This document shows, one piece after another, positions 1 through 9,115 of a stretch of DNA of 64,000 nt. The position numbers and the translations under genes were made by a program. Origin of the DNA: an uncultured Lachnospiraceae bacterium (lineage in GTDB: Bacteria; Bacillota; Clostridia; Lachnospirales; Lachnospiraceae); the NCBI GenBank assembly GCA_905235745.1, contig CAJOMN010000022.1, positions 1 to 64,000 on the forward strand, given 5' to 3'. The notes under the pieces are model-generated. The model was given only the letters and a program-made list of their open reading frames with translations, ran no database searches and was not told the origin of the DNA. Within the stretch, counting starts at the first letter, position 1. Each line of letters begins with the position of its first letter.

Positions 1-258
1 TCTGTGGCGAAATGCCCGATCTGTTCACATGAATTGTGAATTTGATATGCCATTTGCGATGTAATTAAAAAGATAACATACCACGAAGGTAAAATCAACC
101 GCTATCGAACTATAGGAGAAAATCATCGAATAAGAATAATATGTGACAGATTCCCCTATTTTTAATTTTAAAAAAACGTGATAGAATTACAATATGTTTG
201 CCGGACGATGATAATGTCGTGCAAAGAAAGATTACAAGCAAGAAAGGAAGTTATACCT

Positions 259-2289
259 ATGAAGAAGATTCGATCCAGTATCAAGACCGAGCTAACATTA
301 ATCATGATCACGATCATGGCTGTTCCGCTGATCGCGGTTGTGGTTATTGCCAACCTGACCAGTAACAGCAGAGACACGGAATATATCGTGCAATATAATG
401 AGGCCAAAGCAGAGGCTATTGAACAGTCATTCAGTGATGTTCTGAATAAGAATATGATGTCACTGGTTGCTTTTTCGAACTCGCCGTCTACCATCGCCTA
501 TGTCGAAGCAAGAAATAACGGCGATGTTATCCCGGCGGAAACCGAAGCAGCGCTTATGACGCAAATGACAACGATGGATGAGCTGATGGCTGACGGGAAC
601 ACCACTATTCTGACCGGAAACCAGGGAATGCAGCTTATACGGACAAAAGGGGATCCGGTTGATATATCAGATCGAGAGTATTATATAGTAGGAATGAGCG
701 GCGAATATGTCATCTCCGATGTACAGGTATCAAAAACCTCCGGTGAACGCATCACGACCTTTACCGCCCCGATTTATGATCAGAGCCGCAGCAAGGTCAT
801 CGGTATTGCCCAGAGGAACTACAACCTTCAGGTTTTTTATGATCTGCTTGTGGACAATGTATTTGAAGATCAGCAGCAGCTCCTCATCATAGACAAGTCC
901 GGCAATATAGCGGCACGCTCGGATCATGAGATCGGCCCTGACGATGCGGAATCCGCAGCAGATTCAAAGTTCTTCATGGAAGCACAGCAGCCGGATGTAT
1001 CAAGCGGTTCCTATACGGCAAAGGATAATCAGGGAGAATGGCAGATCGCATGGGCTCAGGAACCTTATTCGGGCTGGATAGTCGTATCACGAAGACTAAC
1101 ATCAGTGTCTCTCCATTCCCTTACAGTGAGCCTGTTCGTCATGCTCGGCGTAGGGATCGTAAGCCTGCTCTTAGGTGCATTTGTTTCAGCGCGTTTTGCA
1201 TCTGCGATCGCAAAACCCATTCAGTCTGTTTCCGAGTCGGTTGACGGACTGACTCACGGAAACCTGATGAGTGAATTCGACCAAAAGGCCGCAGCACGTA
1301 CGGACGAGGTCGGAAACATCGCCAAGAATTCCATTTCTCTGGCAGAGAAGCTGCAGGATGTCATCGGGCGCACAAAAGGAATGGCAGGTGAATTGAAGGA
1401 TGCAGGAATTGAACTTTCCGGTTCTTCCAGTCAGGCATCCGAGGCAGCCGGACAGGTTTCCACTGCAGTGGAAGATGTCAGCAAGGGCGCCGTTTCCCAG
1501 GCAGAAAGCGTACAGAATGCAGTGAATGAGACAAACAAGATCGGTACCGATGTCGAGGCAATTTCGGAAAGTGCCGTCGAGCTTACCGATGCATCGAAGA
1601 ACATGGAAAAAGATTGCGGTGATACAATGGAGGCGTTAAAGACTCTGCTTGCGCAATCAGACAAAGTGTCGGAATCGGTCACAACGATATCAGACACTAT
1701 AAAGAGCACCAACGACAGCGCAAACGAGATCAGCGAATTCACCGAAGCCATCAATTCCATCGCTTCACAGACCAACCTTCTCTCACTGAATGCCAGCATT
1801 GAAGCTGCAAGAGCAGGAGAAGCAGGAAGAGGCTTTGCTGTTGTGGCTTCTGAGATCAGCAGCCTTGCGGAGCAGTCCAAGGAAAGTGCGGATAAGATCA
1901 AGAGCATCACGGAGAAACTGCAGCAGGAAGCTTCATCATCAGTGAACGTAATGAACGAGCTCATAGAGAATGTTACGGAACAGGGAACCCAGCTGAACTC
2001 CACCAGGGAGCGTATGGACAATATGTCCGAGGCCATTTCGGCCGTGGCAGCTTCCGCCGGCAATATCTCCGACAGAGTAGACGGACTGCGTTCTTCCAGA
2101 GACTCTCTGGCAGGCATCATAGAGGATCTTGCGGCTATATCGGAGGAGAATGCCGCATCCACGCAGCAGACCAACGCTTCAATGGAAGAGCTGAACGCAA
2201 CATTCAATGTTATAAGCGAATCAGCAGGAAGTCTCCGGACATCTGCCGAAGAGCTGGATGATATGATCGGATTCTTTAAACTGGATTGA
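259..2289 (+). CDS. Methyl-accepting chemotaxis protein
   Basis: A membrane chemoreceptor that would pass ligand signals to CheA/CheW. The chosen ATG at 259 follows AAGGAAG at 244-250; an upstream in-frame ATG at 178 has no ribosome site. The protein is about 676 residues: TM1 near residues 13-35, an extracellular double-Cache-like sensor to about 270, TM2 ([19 protein letters not shown]), a HAMP segment ([16 protein letters not shown]), then the cytoplasmic helical hairpin with the conserved tip [20 protein letters not shown]. No C-terminal CheR pentapeptide tether is seen; it ends GFFKLD. Ligand unknown. Its last 14 bases overlap the convergent glycerate kinase gene. Confidence 0.95.
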   Translation: MKKIRSSIKTELTLIMITIMAVPLIAVVVIANLTSNSRDTEYIVQYNEAKAEAIEQSFSDVLNKNMMSLVAFSNSPSTIAYVEARNNGDVIPAETEAALMTQMTTMDELMADGNTTILTGNQGMQLIRTKGDPVDISDREYYIVGMSGEYVISDVQVSKTSGERITTFTAPIYDQSRSKVIGIAQRNYNLQVFYDLLVDNVFEDQQQLLIIDKSGNIAARSDHEIGPDDAESAADSKFFMEAQQPDVSSGSYTAKDNQGEWQIAWAQEPYSGWIVVSRRLTSVSLHSLTVSLFVMLGVGIVSLLLGAFVSARFASAIAKPIQSVSESVDGLTHGNLMSEFDQKAAARTDEVGNIAKNSISLAEKLQDVIGRTKGMAGELKDAGIELSGSSSQASEAAGQVSTAVEDVSKGAVSQAESVQNAVNETNKIGTDVEAISESAVELTDASKNMEKDCGDTMEALKTLLAQSDKVSESVTTISDTIKSTNDSANEISEFTEAINSIASQTNLLSLNASIEAARAGEAGRGFAVVASEISSLAEQSKESADKIKSITEKLQQEASSSVNVMNELIENVTEQGTQLNSTRERMDNMSEAISAVAASAGNISDRVDGLRSSRDSLAGIIEDLAAISEENAASTQQTNASMEELNATFNVISESAGSLRTSAEELDDMIGFFKLD

Positions 2290-3427
2290 TAATAAACTGA
2301 TGAATAAGCCTTGCGAGTTCGCAGGCAGTCCTTGCAATGTTTTCCTTTGCCGTGTCCTTATTCATGGCTTCAGCGCCTGATAATGGATCCGGTACTATAG
2401 GGAATACGGCATCGATGCCTGCCGCATGGCAGTTAACGGCATCTTTCGTAAGACAGCCCCCGATGGCGATTACCGGCTTGTTATATTTCTTGGCAGCCGC
2501 GGCAATCCTGGCGGGGGCTTTTCCCATTGCCGTCTGACCGTCTATCCGTCCTTCGCCTGTTATGACAAGATCCGCCGACGCTATCTCCTGCCCGATACCG
2601 CATCTGTCAAGAAGAACCTCGGCACCGCTTATCATCCTGCCGCCAAGAAACGCCTGCAGTGCGAAACCGAGACCTCCCGCGGCTCCTGCACCTTTTGCCG
2701 CAGGATCTGCACCCGGCAGCACTGACTGAACTATACGTGCATAGTCTTCCATCCACCTGTCCATCAGCTCTGCCTGCGCGGCGCTTGCGCCTTTCTGCGG
2801 AGAAAATACCCTGCTTGCCCCGTTGTCCCCGCACAGGGGATTCGTAACATCGCATGCTATCGTAAAGCTGCAGTCTGTCAGATGCGGCAGAGCATTATCG
2901 ATCGTTACATTCTTAACAAGTGACATTCCCGCGGCTCCGGCTCCTACCGGCGCACCCTTCGCATCAAGTATCCCGAATCCAAGTTCCTGCAGCATTCCTA
3001 TCCCGCAGTCATTGGTGGCACTGCCGCCTATTGCTATGATGAACTGTCTGTATCCGCCCTCCAAGGCGTGCCTTATGAGCTGCCCGACTCCGCGTGTCGT
3101 GGTTCCGAGAGGATCCCTCTCATCATCCGCCAAAAGGCATAATCCCGCGGCCTGCGCTATCTCTATGACAACGCTTCCATCCCCGAGAATGGCGTACTCC
3201 GCCTCTATAGTTCTTCCGACCGGGTCTGATACCGGGACCCTTATCTTCCTGCTTCCCTTATCTGCCGCACAGAAGGCATCAACTGTCCCCTCGCCCCCGT
3301 CCGCAAAGGGATATACCAGAACCTCCGCATCCCCATCGGCAGCAAGTATCCCCCTCCTTACGGCTTCTCCGGCCTCCTCCGATGTAAGGCTTTCCTTGAA
3401 CGAATCCATAACCACTACCGTCTTCAT
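2276..3427 (-). CDS. Glycerate kinase (GarK/GlxK family)
   Basis: Phosphorylates D-glycerate with ATP, feeding glycerate into glycolysis. The start is the ATG at 3425-3427 ([20 protein letters not shown]), preceded by AAAGGA. About 383 residues, the usual length of this kinase family. Diagnostic segments are the N-terminal DSFKESL, the [13 protein letters not shown] motif, the [16 protein letters not shown] glycine-rich loop and [17 protein letters not shown]. An upstream in-frame extension to 3571 runs into the neighbouring insertion sequence and is not real coding. The IS605-type element begins only about 20-40 bp upstream of the start codon, so the native promoter has probably been displaced. 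Cytoplasmic. Confidence 0.93.
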   Translation of the reverse strand: MKTVVVMDSFKESLTSEEAGEAVRRGILAADGDAEVLVYPFADGGEGTVDAFCAADKGSRKIRVPVSDPVGRTIEAEYAILGDGSVVIEIAQAAGLCLLADDERDPLGTTTRGVGQLIRHALEGGYRQFIIAIGGSATNDCGIGMLQELGFGILDAKGAPVGAGAAGMSLVKNVTIDNALPHLTDCSFTIACDVTNPLCGDNGASRVFSPQKGASAAQAELMDRWMEDYARIVQSVLPGADPAAKGAGAAGGLGFALQAFLGGRMISGAEVLLDRCGIGQEIASADLVITGEGRIDGQTAMGKAPARIAAAAKKYNKPVIAIGGCLTKDAVNCHAAGIDAVFPIVPDPLSGAEAMNKDTAKENIARTACELARLIHQFIINPV

Positions 3428-3460
3428 AAATAAAATCCTTTCTGTTCTTATAGGCGGAAA

Positions 3461-3482
3461 CCCACTGCCCTTGGGCGGTGGG
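3461..3482. repeat. Left-end subterminal hairpin of the IS
   Basis: Ten-base arms with one mismatch and a TT loop. This is the kind of foldback structure that Y1 transposases recognise at the left end of IS200/IS605 elements. Confidence 0.65.
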
Positions 3483-3506
3483 AGGAGCCTTGTAAACTCG
3501 AAGCCA

Positions 3507-3866
3507 TTAACCTTGGCTTTCGATGTACCTTTGTATAGTAGCTGATGATACTTCTCCAATGCTACAAGCAAAATAACAATCTGACCAAAAGATCTTATGC
3601 TTACAATAACACTTGGAGAGGAAGTTTGGGTATCTCTGCCATAGATAATGTGTGGTCTGTTGTTTAATCAGCTTAACAATGTCACAAACCCTATCTGTAG
3701 TATCGTAACTTAACAGCAAGTGTATATGGTCTTTGTCGGTTTCCATAGCTATAATGCCATATCCCTTAAAGTTGCAGATATCGTATATCTTTTGTTTTAC
3801 ATCGTCAGCGATAGAACCTTTAAGTATCTGCTTTCCATAGAAAAAATCCCTTAAGCCTATTGACTT
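3507..3866 (-). pseudogene. tnpA: tnpA, Y1 (HUH) transposase, N-terminally truncated
   Basis: The frame is open from the codon after a TGA at 3867-3869 to the stop at 3507, but it has no ATG/GTG/TTG start before the conserved core. It reads FFYGKQILKGSIADDVKQKI, then the ETDKDHIHLLLSY segment with the HUH motif (HIH), and ends in TIQRYIESQG, which holds the likely catalytic tyrosine. Family members are about 130-155 residues and begin with a first beta strand (VFxTKYR type); roughly the first 20-25 residues are missing here. The only internal ATG (3746) would leave 79 residues with the catalytic motifs but no complete fold. Probably inactive, so the element would depend on TnpA supplied in trans. 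Confidence 0.75.
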
Positions 3867-3901
3867 TCACTAATCTATATTATATCATATAATTAGTGAA
3901 A
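3865..3901. promoter_or_regulatory. tnpB promoter within a perfect 10-bp inverted repeat
   Basis: TTTCACTAAT at 3865-3874 is mirrored by ATTAGTGAAA at 3892-3901. On the plus strand TTGACT (3860-3865) and TATCAT (3883-3888) are 17 bp apart, a plausible sigma-70 promoter for tnpB, which starts at 3920. The inverted repeat brackets the -10 element and could be an operator. Confidence 0.5.
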
Positions 3902-3919
3902 CATCAATGAGGTGTATCT

Positions 3920-5059
3920 ATGGAACAGATAACAATCATAGCTAAAATTCAGATATCTGTTAAAACAGGCGATAAAGGTTTACTTGATGAAACCATGTCT
4001 GCTTATTCCGATGCCTGTAATTATGTGTCTGATTATGTGTTCCGTACTCATGACCTCAAACAGTTTTCGCTTAACAAGATTCTGTACTCTACGCTTCGAA
4101 AGAAGTTTGGCTTAAAATCCCAGATGGCACAGTCTGTATTTAAGACTGTTATCGCAAGATATAAGACCATTCTCGAAAATCAGAAAGAATGGATCAAGCC
4201 ATCCTTTAAGAAGCCTCAATATGATCTTGTTTGGAACAGGGATTACTCTTTAACCCAAAACTGCTTTTCAGTAAATACATTAAGCGGTCGTGTTAAGCTG
4301 CCGTATTTTTCTGAAGGTATGACTAAATACTTTGACCATGCTATCTATACGTTTGGCACTGCCAAACTTGTAAACAAACATGGTAAGTATTACTTACACA
4401 TCCCTGTTACTTATGATGTCGAAGAGAGTAACATTTCCGACATCTGTAACGTTGTAGGCATCGACAGAGGTATCAACTTTGTCGTAGCTACTTATGATAG
4501 TAAACACAAATCTGGTTTTGTAAGCGGTAAAGCTATCAAACAGAAACGTGCAAGCTATTCCAAACTCCGTAAAGAACTCCAAATGCGTCAGACACCATCA
4601 TCAAGACGTAGGCTTAAAGCTGTCGGTCAGCGAGAAAACCGTTGGATGCAGGATGTTAACCACTGCGTTAGTAAGGCACTCGTTGAATCTAACCCGAAGC
4701 ATACACTCTTCGTTTTGGAAGACCTGACAGGTGTTCGCAATGCCACAGAGCGTGTCAGAACGAAAGACCGTTATGTTTCCGTATCATGGTCATTCTATGA
4801 CCTTGAACAAAAACTTATCTATAAGGCTAAACAGAATCAATCTACTGTTATAAAGGTTGACCCTCGCTATACGAGTCAGTGCTGCCCTGTCTGTGGACAC
4901 ATTGAAAAAGCCAACCGCAATAAAAAGATACATCTGTTTACCTGCAAGAACTGTGGCTACAAATCAAACGATGACCGCATTGGAGCTATGAATCTGTACC
5001 GCATGGGAATAGACTATCTTGAAGAAGCCCAAGTACCTGATACAGTTATGGCAGAGTAA
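3920..5059 (+). CDS. tnpB: TnpB, RNA-guided RuvC-like nuclease of IS605 family
   Basis: 379 residues. Characterised TnpB proteins are omega-RNA-guided DNA nucleases, ancestral to Cas12, that help retain the element. The start at 3920 follows GAGGTG. The three RuvC acidic residues are all present: D182 in GIDRGINFVVATYD, E267 in LFVLEDLTGVRN, and D351/D352 in KSNDDRIGAMNL. The inserted zinc ribbon is intact (C322xxC325, then C342xxC345). The N-terminal helix-turn-helix/wedge region has no stop or frameshift. It therefore looks functional even though its partner tnpA is truncated. The 3' end runs directly into a structured region that is the likely guide-RNA scaffold. Confidence 0.95.
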   Translation: MEQITIIAKIQISVKTGDKGLLDETMSAYSDACNYVSDYVFRTHDLKQFSLNKILYSTLRKKFGLKSQMAQSVFKTVIARYKTILENQKEWIKPSFKKPQYDLVWNRDYSLTQNCFSVNTLSGRVKLPYFSEGMTKYFDHAIYTFGTAKLVNKHGKYYLHIPVTYDVEESNISDICNVVGIDRGINFVVATYDSKHKSGFVSGKAIKQKRASYSKLRKELQMRQTPSSRRRLKAVGQRENRWMQDVNHCVSKALVESNPKHTLFVLEDLTGVRNATERVRTKDRYVSVSWSFYDLEQKLIYKAKQNQSTVIKVDPRYTSQCCPVCGHIEKANRNKKIHLFTCKNCGYKSNDDRIGAMNLYRMGIDYLEEAQVPDTVMAE

Positions 5060-5061
5060 AT

Positions 5062-5195
5062 CTTTGCCGTAAAGGGTGCTGTCAATCACCCTACGATGCG
5101 ACCCCACGGAAGTTACACCGACAAAATGTAGGAGTTAGCCAACGAACTACAGGGGAGTCGCAAGCCACGTACCTTTAGGTGCGTGGTAGTTGACA
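5062..5195 (+). ncRNA. Candidate omega RNA (reRNA) scaffold 3' of tnpB
   Basis: Non-coding and dense in pairing: AGGGTG (5073-5078) with CACCCT (5087-5092); GCGACCCC (5098-5105) with GGGGAGTCGC (5152-5161, one bulged A), enclosing TGTAG/CTACA (5127-5131 with 5147-5151); and the terminal hairpin 5165-5186. Known omega RNAs overlap the 3' end of tnpB and the right end of the element, with the guide taken from the flank just outside. By that rule the guide here would be the sequence after about 5190. Inferred from structure and position only. Confidence 0.5.
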
Positions 5196-5202
5196 AGCTC
5201 TC

Positions 5203-5874
5203 CTATGAGAATAAAATCGAGAACGCTATGAGAAGCTGCGCGGCATAGTAGAATGACAGGTTGATGATCCTCCGCGATAGCTTCGTTTCCCCACCGAATG
5301 TATTAAATATGAGCACTATATCCGACACGGTAAACAGTATCGCTCCCGCGGCAAACATGAGGCGAAAGCTGTCATGTACCGATATATAGTTTCCTACCGC
5401 CACAGCCGTCATTATGACTACAGCGCCGATATAGAATATCCCGAATATCTTAAATGCCGTCTTAACATCCATTGTGCGGAATATATACGCAAGAAGAAGC
5501 GCGGCTATCACAACACCCGCGATGACCGATATGACAAGATTATCCGACAGAGGGATGATCGCAACAAGATACATGATATGCCCAGCCAGAAAAGCCGCTA
5601 TTCCCGCCAGGAATATCTTCTGGCCGTACTTTTCGGACAGGTAACGAAGGTTCAGCAGAATATCCCCCAGGGCTCCGAGCGCCAGTCCGGCAAGTATCCT
5701 GCCCCCACCGGCTGCCGTACTTGACCTGTAAGCGATACAGCCTATGAGGACAAACACAAGTGACGCACTCCCCTTCAGTATCACCGCCGGAACGTATCTT
5801 TCCCTGCTCTCTTCCGCAATAAATGTACCCTGAAGTATCATTCCCCAAACAGCCAGTACCAATAAAATCATCAT
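5203..5874 (-). CDS. YhhN/TMEM86-like integral membrane protein
   Basis: 223 residues with about seven to eight hydrophobic helices. It carries the YhhN-family motifs in order: LGALGDILLNL, FLAGIAAFLAGHIMYL, GAILFTVSDIVLIF and YYAAQLLIAF. Family members include lysoplasmalogenases (TMEM86B) that cleave the vinyl-ether bond of lysoplasmalogens. Many anaerobic clostridia make plasmalogens, so that activity is plausible, but substrate cannot be read from sequence. The stop codon lies about 8-10 bp from the right end of the IS, so the last codons could have been altered by the insertion. Confidence 0.8.
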   Translation of the reverse strand: MMILLVLAVWGMILQGTFIAEESRERYVPAVILKGSASLVFVLIGCIAYRSSTAAGGGRILAGLALGALGDILLNLRYLSEKYGQKIFLAGIAAFLAGHIMYLVAIIPLSDNLVISVIAGVVIAALLLAYIFRTMDVKTAFKIFGIFYIGAVVIMTAVAVGNYISVHDSFRLMFAAGAILFTVSDIVLIFNTFGGETKLSRRIINLSFYYAAQLLIAFSILFS

Positions 5875-5908
5875 AATCTGTAACCCTCCTATACCTTTAG
5901 TACCAAAA

Positions 5909-5932
5909 ACAGCGGGTCATCTGACCCGCTGT
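5909..5932 (-). terminator. Intrinsic terminator after the large surface protein gene
   Basis: Perfect 11-bp stem ACAGCGGGTCA/TGACCCGCTGT with a 2-nt loop, 33 bp past the stop of the minus-strand gene at 5966, followed on the minus strand by a T run. Confidence 0.8.
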
Positions 5933-5965
5933 CAAAATCATATGCCGGGCATCATACTGCCGGAA

Positions 5966-8864
5966 TTATTTCTTGTACTTCTTGACTTCTTCCTTCTGTG
6001 CCTTTTTCTTCTTATGATTCTCGTAAGCAACAGCACCTGTAGTTCCCAAAAGAGCTGCAATAAGGAGCCACCACCAGCTCATGTTCTGTCCCTCTTCATC
6101 CGGCATTGCTGCAAGAGGAAGCTCGTTGTCTTCGATCTTAACGAGCTTCTTGTCAGTATCATCCTTACTGCCGGTAAGATCTTCTTCTACCACGCCCTGT
6201 CTCGGAATTTCCGCTTCTGTAACAGCCAGTTCCGTATCATCTCCGGAATCCTCGGGATTCTCAACTCTTACGCCTGCCACACCGGATCTCCTCGTTGTAG
6301 AAGGAGTAGATGCTGCATCTGCAACTGTAAATATCGGAGTTAATACAGGACCTGCATCCGAAACAGCTGTCGATGCCGTTGCTCCTGCAATTCCGGCTCC
6401 GGCACCTGCGCCAGCAGAGGAATCATCCGAGTCAGAATCATCATCACTGCTACTATCAGATCCGGAACCTGACTGAGATTCGCGGCGCTGTCTTTCAGTC
6501 TCTTCCGCTATTTCCTGCTTCTTGTCTTCACCGGCATTTATAACTTCTTCAAGAACATTATCAATTGCTTCCTTATTTTTTTCAGCCTGTGCAAGATCAG
6601 TTTCAGCCTTTGTCAACAGCCCTAAAAGCTGATTTAATGTTGCCTGTGCAGAACTTAATGCTTCATTGCTTGCGTTTTGAAGTTCCGGAATATTGATATT
6701 ATTAATCTTCTCTTTAAGACCTTCTATCGTACTCTTAAGCTCTTCAATCTGGTCATCCAGAACTTTCTTGTCAGCTATAAGCTGCGCATAAGCTTCGCTT
6801 CTGCTTTCAACATTGCCAAGAGCCTCTAAAGCATCCTTGGAATCCCTTAATTCATTTTCCAAATTACTAAGACTCTCTTTTGCTTTAGCACCGGCATTTA
6901 TTTTTTCTTCATTTCCTGCTTTTGCATTCTGTGCTGCAGCCTTGTCATCCGCTGCCTTCCGGGCTGACTCATCTGCTGTCGCCTTGTCAGCCTCTGCCTG
7001 CTGGGCTGACGCATCTGCTGTCGCCTTGTCATCCGCTGCCTTCCGGGCTGACTCATCTGCTGTCGCCTTGTCAGCCTCTGCCTGCCGGGCTGACGCATCT
7101 GCTTTCGCCTTGTCATCCGCTGCCTTCCGGGCTGACTCATCTGCTTTCGCCTTGTCATCCGCTGCCTGCCGGGCTGACTCATCTGCTGTCGCCTTGTCAT
7201 CCGCTGCCTGCTGGGCTGACTCATTTGCTGTCGCCTTAGCATTTTCTAATTCTTTTTTTGCATCATTAAGCAATTTGTCAAGATCTTTATTATACTGTTC
7301 AGCTTCTCCTACAAGCCTTTTATAATCCTCTAGAAAAACTCGCTCATCGTAGAATGGTTTCCGACTATCTTTATAAACAGCAATAATATATGCAGTCCGA
7401 TCATTACCAAAATCACCTAACACAGCATCATTCTTATCATATGTGATAAAATCGAACTGTTGTTTTACTGTTTTCCCGTCTTGAGTGTATTCAGCAACAT
7501 ATGTGTGATTATCTTTCTTATACACATTTATAGTGTCGGGATTTATGTTATCTCTTGCTGCATTCATATACACCGCAAAACCAATTATATTGTATGCGAT
7601 CTGGACATTGTCATTAAAAGGACTTATATCTTGCCACCATGCATAATTACCACGTTTTTTTGCATACTCGTCGTAGTTGTCCTTATATTTCGCATCTACG
7701 ATCTTCTTGATAGCCGGAATATTATTGAGATCTTCTTCGGCTTCCATTACGGCTACTGCATCTTGTTCTGCCTTCCGGGCTGACTCATCTGCTGTCGCCT
7801 TGTCATCCGCTGCCTGCTGGGCTGACGCTTCTGCTGTCGCCTTGTCATCCGCTGCCTGCTGGGCTGACGCTTCTGCTGTCGCTTCAAGTCCATCTTGTGC
7901 TATCTTTGCTTCATTTCCTTCTGCTATTGCTGCATTGGCTGCATTTACAGCAGCTTCAGCTACTTTTACAGCTTCTTCAGCAACTATCTTGGCTTCCTTA
8001 GCTGCATTCTGTGCTGCAATTGCCTGGGCTTCAAGAAGCGCAGCACTTGCATTAGCATCAGCAAGATCTTGTTCAGCCTGTTCAAGAGCTTCCTTAGCTC
8101 CTATCTTACCCTTCTCGGCATCTTCAACTGCCTGTTTATATGTATTTTCTGCCTTCTGTACTGTTTCTAGCGCACTCCCTACTTCAGCTAGAATTTTTTC
8201 ATATTCTGCTTTCTTTTGAACTACATTATCCTTAGCATCAGTAACAATCGCCTTAGCTTGCTCTACAATTACATCAACATCATCAGCTGATCCAGTGTTT
8301 AATATAGCATTAATCTCATCTAATTTATTATTAAGCTCTGTGTTCGCAGCATCAATAATGCCGTCTATCGCTGAACTGATAACATTTGCATTATTTGTAA
8401 GTTCCTCTGCCTTTTCGCTCTGTCCATTAATGATATTGCTTTGACTATTTGCCTCTTTAAGATTCGCATCAACGTCATCGAGGATTTCTTCTACACCGGC
8501 AACATCTTTGTCAACTGATGTTTTCTCATTATTAACCGCATCATCTATAGCTTCTGCTGCAGTTTGTATTCCATCAACTGCGTCCTGTTCATCCTTAGGA
8601 AACTGTGTTTTATCAACAACTATAATTTGATTTACATCATTTACATCAGCCTGTACATGATCATTGGCATCGCTAACAGAATCTGCTTCTTGAGGTTGAA
8701 CTTCAGATCCGGTCTCAGTAGCCTCTTCAGTGGGGTTATCTCCCCCCCCCATTTGCTGTTTCATCAGCAAGCACAGTCACAGGTGCGCTTGTCGCAGCGA
8801 TCATAGCAGCAAGACCTATAGTGATAGCTCTCAGTACCTTGTCATTCTTTACATTTCTTCTCAT
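5966..8864 (-). CDS. Large repetitive surface protein, frame broken in a G9 tract (possibly phase-variable)
   Basis: Start ATG at 8862-8864 after GGAGGG. A signal peptide (MRRNVKNDKVLRAITIGLAA, cut after VLADE) runs into nine consecutive Gs (C 8742-8750 on plus), after which the frame meets a stop at GGGR. With eight Gs it would continue as ANGGGDNPTEE into a frame open for about 930 residues to 5966. That part holds Ala/Glu/Asp/Lys-rich coiled coil, 14-residue repeats (ADDKATADESARKA type), a central globular insert of about 140 residues (starting near NIPAIKKIVDAKYK), a Ser/Asp linker, the motif EDNELPLAAMP, a WWWLLIAALLG membrane helix and a lysine-rich tail. A paralogue lies at 12303-14693. 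Probably wall- or membrane-anchored. Either OFF by slipped-strand mispairing or a homopolymer sequencing error. Confidence 0.85.
6941..7234. repeat. Seven tandem 42-bp repeats inside the surface protein gene
   Basis: CTTGTC(A)... units begin at 6941, 6983, 7025, 7067, 7109, 7151 and 7193, exactly 42 bp apart. Two versions alternate in the first four units (GCTGCCTTCC and CTCTGCCTGC variants). They encode 14-residue coiled-coil units. Copy number is likely variable. Confidence 0.9.
7762..7885. repeat. Second block of about three 42-bp-type repeats
   Basis: Same repeat family as 6941-7234, with units from about 7762 (five bases shorter), 7799 and 7841. The globular insert of the protein lies between the two blocks. 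Confidence 0.8.
8742..8750 (-). repeat. Nine-base G homopolymer at the frame break
   Basis: Nine Cs on the plus strand (G9 in the coding sense), just after the signal peptide. Eight or eleven Gs restore the frame; nine do not. Confidence 0.9.
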
Positions 8865-9016
8865 TTTGTTTCCCTCCAGATAGAAGATGGCGAAGGCAAT
8901 AAAAAAAGCCTTCAATCGGACATTGTCTCCATACGTGAAGACAAATGCCATTAAGGCTCGATGTTGCGGGCGTTCCCTTGTACTTATTCAAATATATAGA
9001 TATATGGATATACTGT

Positions 9017-9045
9017 ATTATAAAGTACAATATTTAGATTTGCAA
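9017..9045 (-). promoter_or_regulatory. Predicted promoter of the large surface protein gene
   Basis: On the minus strand TTGCAA (9040-9045) and TATAAT (9017-9022) are separated by 17 bp. The transcript would have a 5' leader of about 145 nt before the ATG at 8864. Confidence 0.6.
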
Positions 9046-9115
9046 GCACTAAAAACAACATTTTCTCGATAAATAGTTCTTGAAATGCAGTACGGATTAT
9101 CGTGGTGTTTTCGAA

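Larger units (their letters stand above)
3441..5195. mobile_element. IS605-type (IS200/IS605 family) insertion sequence, ends approximate
   Basis: A divergent tnpA-tnpB pair is bounded by subterminal hairpins, as expected of elements that transpose as single strands and lack terminal inverted repeats. The left hairpin is 3461-3470 pairing with 3473-3482 (CCCACTGCCC/GGGCGGTGGG, one mismatch). The right hairpin is 5165-5173 pairing with 5178-5186 (CCACGTACC/GGTGCGTGG). Exact cleavage sites cannot be read without an empty-site sequence. The element sits between glycerate kinase and the YhhN-like gene, whose stop codon is about 8-10 bp from the right end. Confidence 0.85.

Noticed and set aside
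1431-2207. 258-codon open frame opposite the chemoreceptor
   Set aside because: Ser/Ala-rich antisense shadow of the receptor's helical signalling domain.
2823-3545. 240-codon open frame opposite glycerate kinase
   Set aside because: Antisense shadow with low-complexity composition; it runs into the insertion sequence.
6898-7325. Long open frames on both strands over the 42-bp repeats, including Pro/Leu-rich ones
   Set aside because: They are frame shadows of a periodic 42-bp (14-codon) repeat with no stops. The minus frame joined to a signal peptide and anchor is the real gene.
6941-7885. CRISPR array
   Set aside because: The repeats are directly tandem, have no unique spacers and encode protein.
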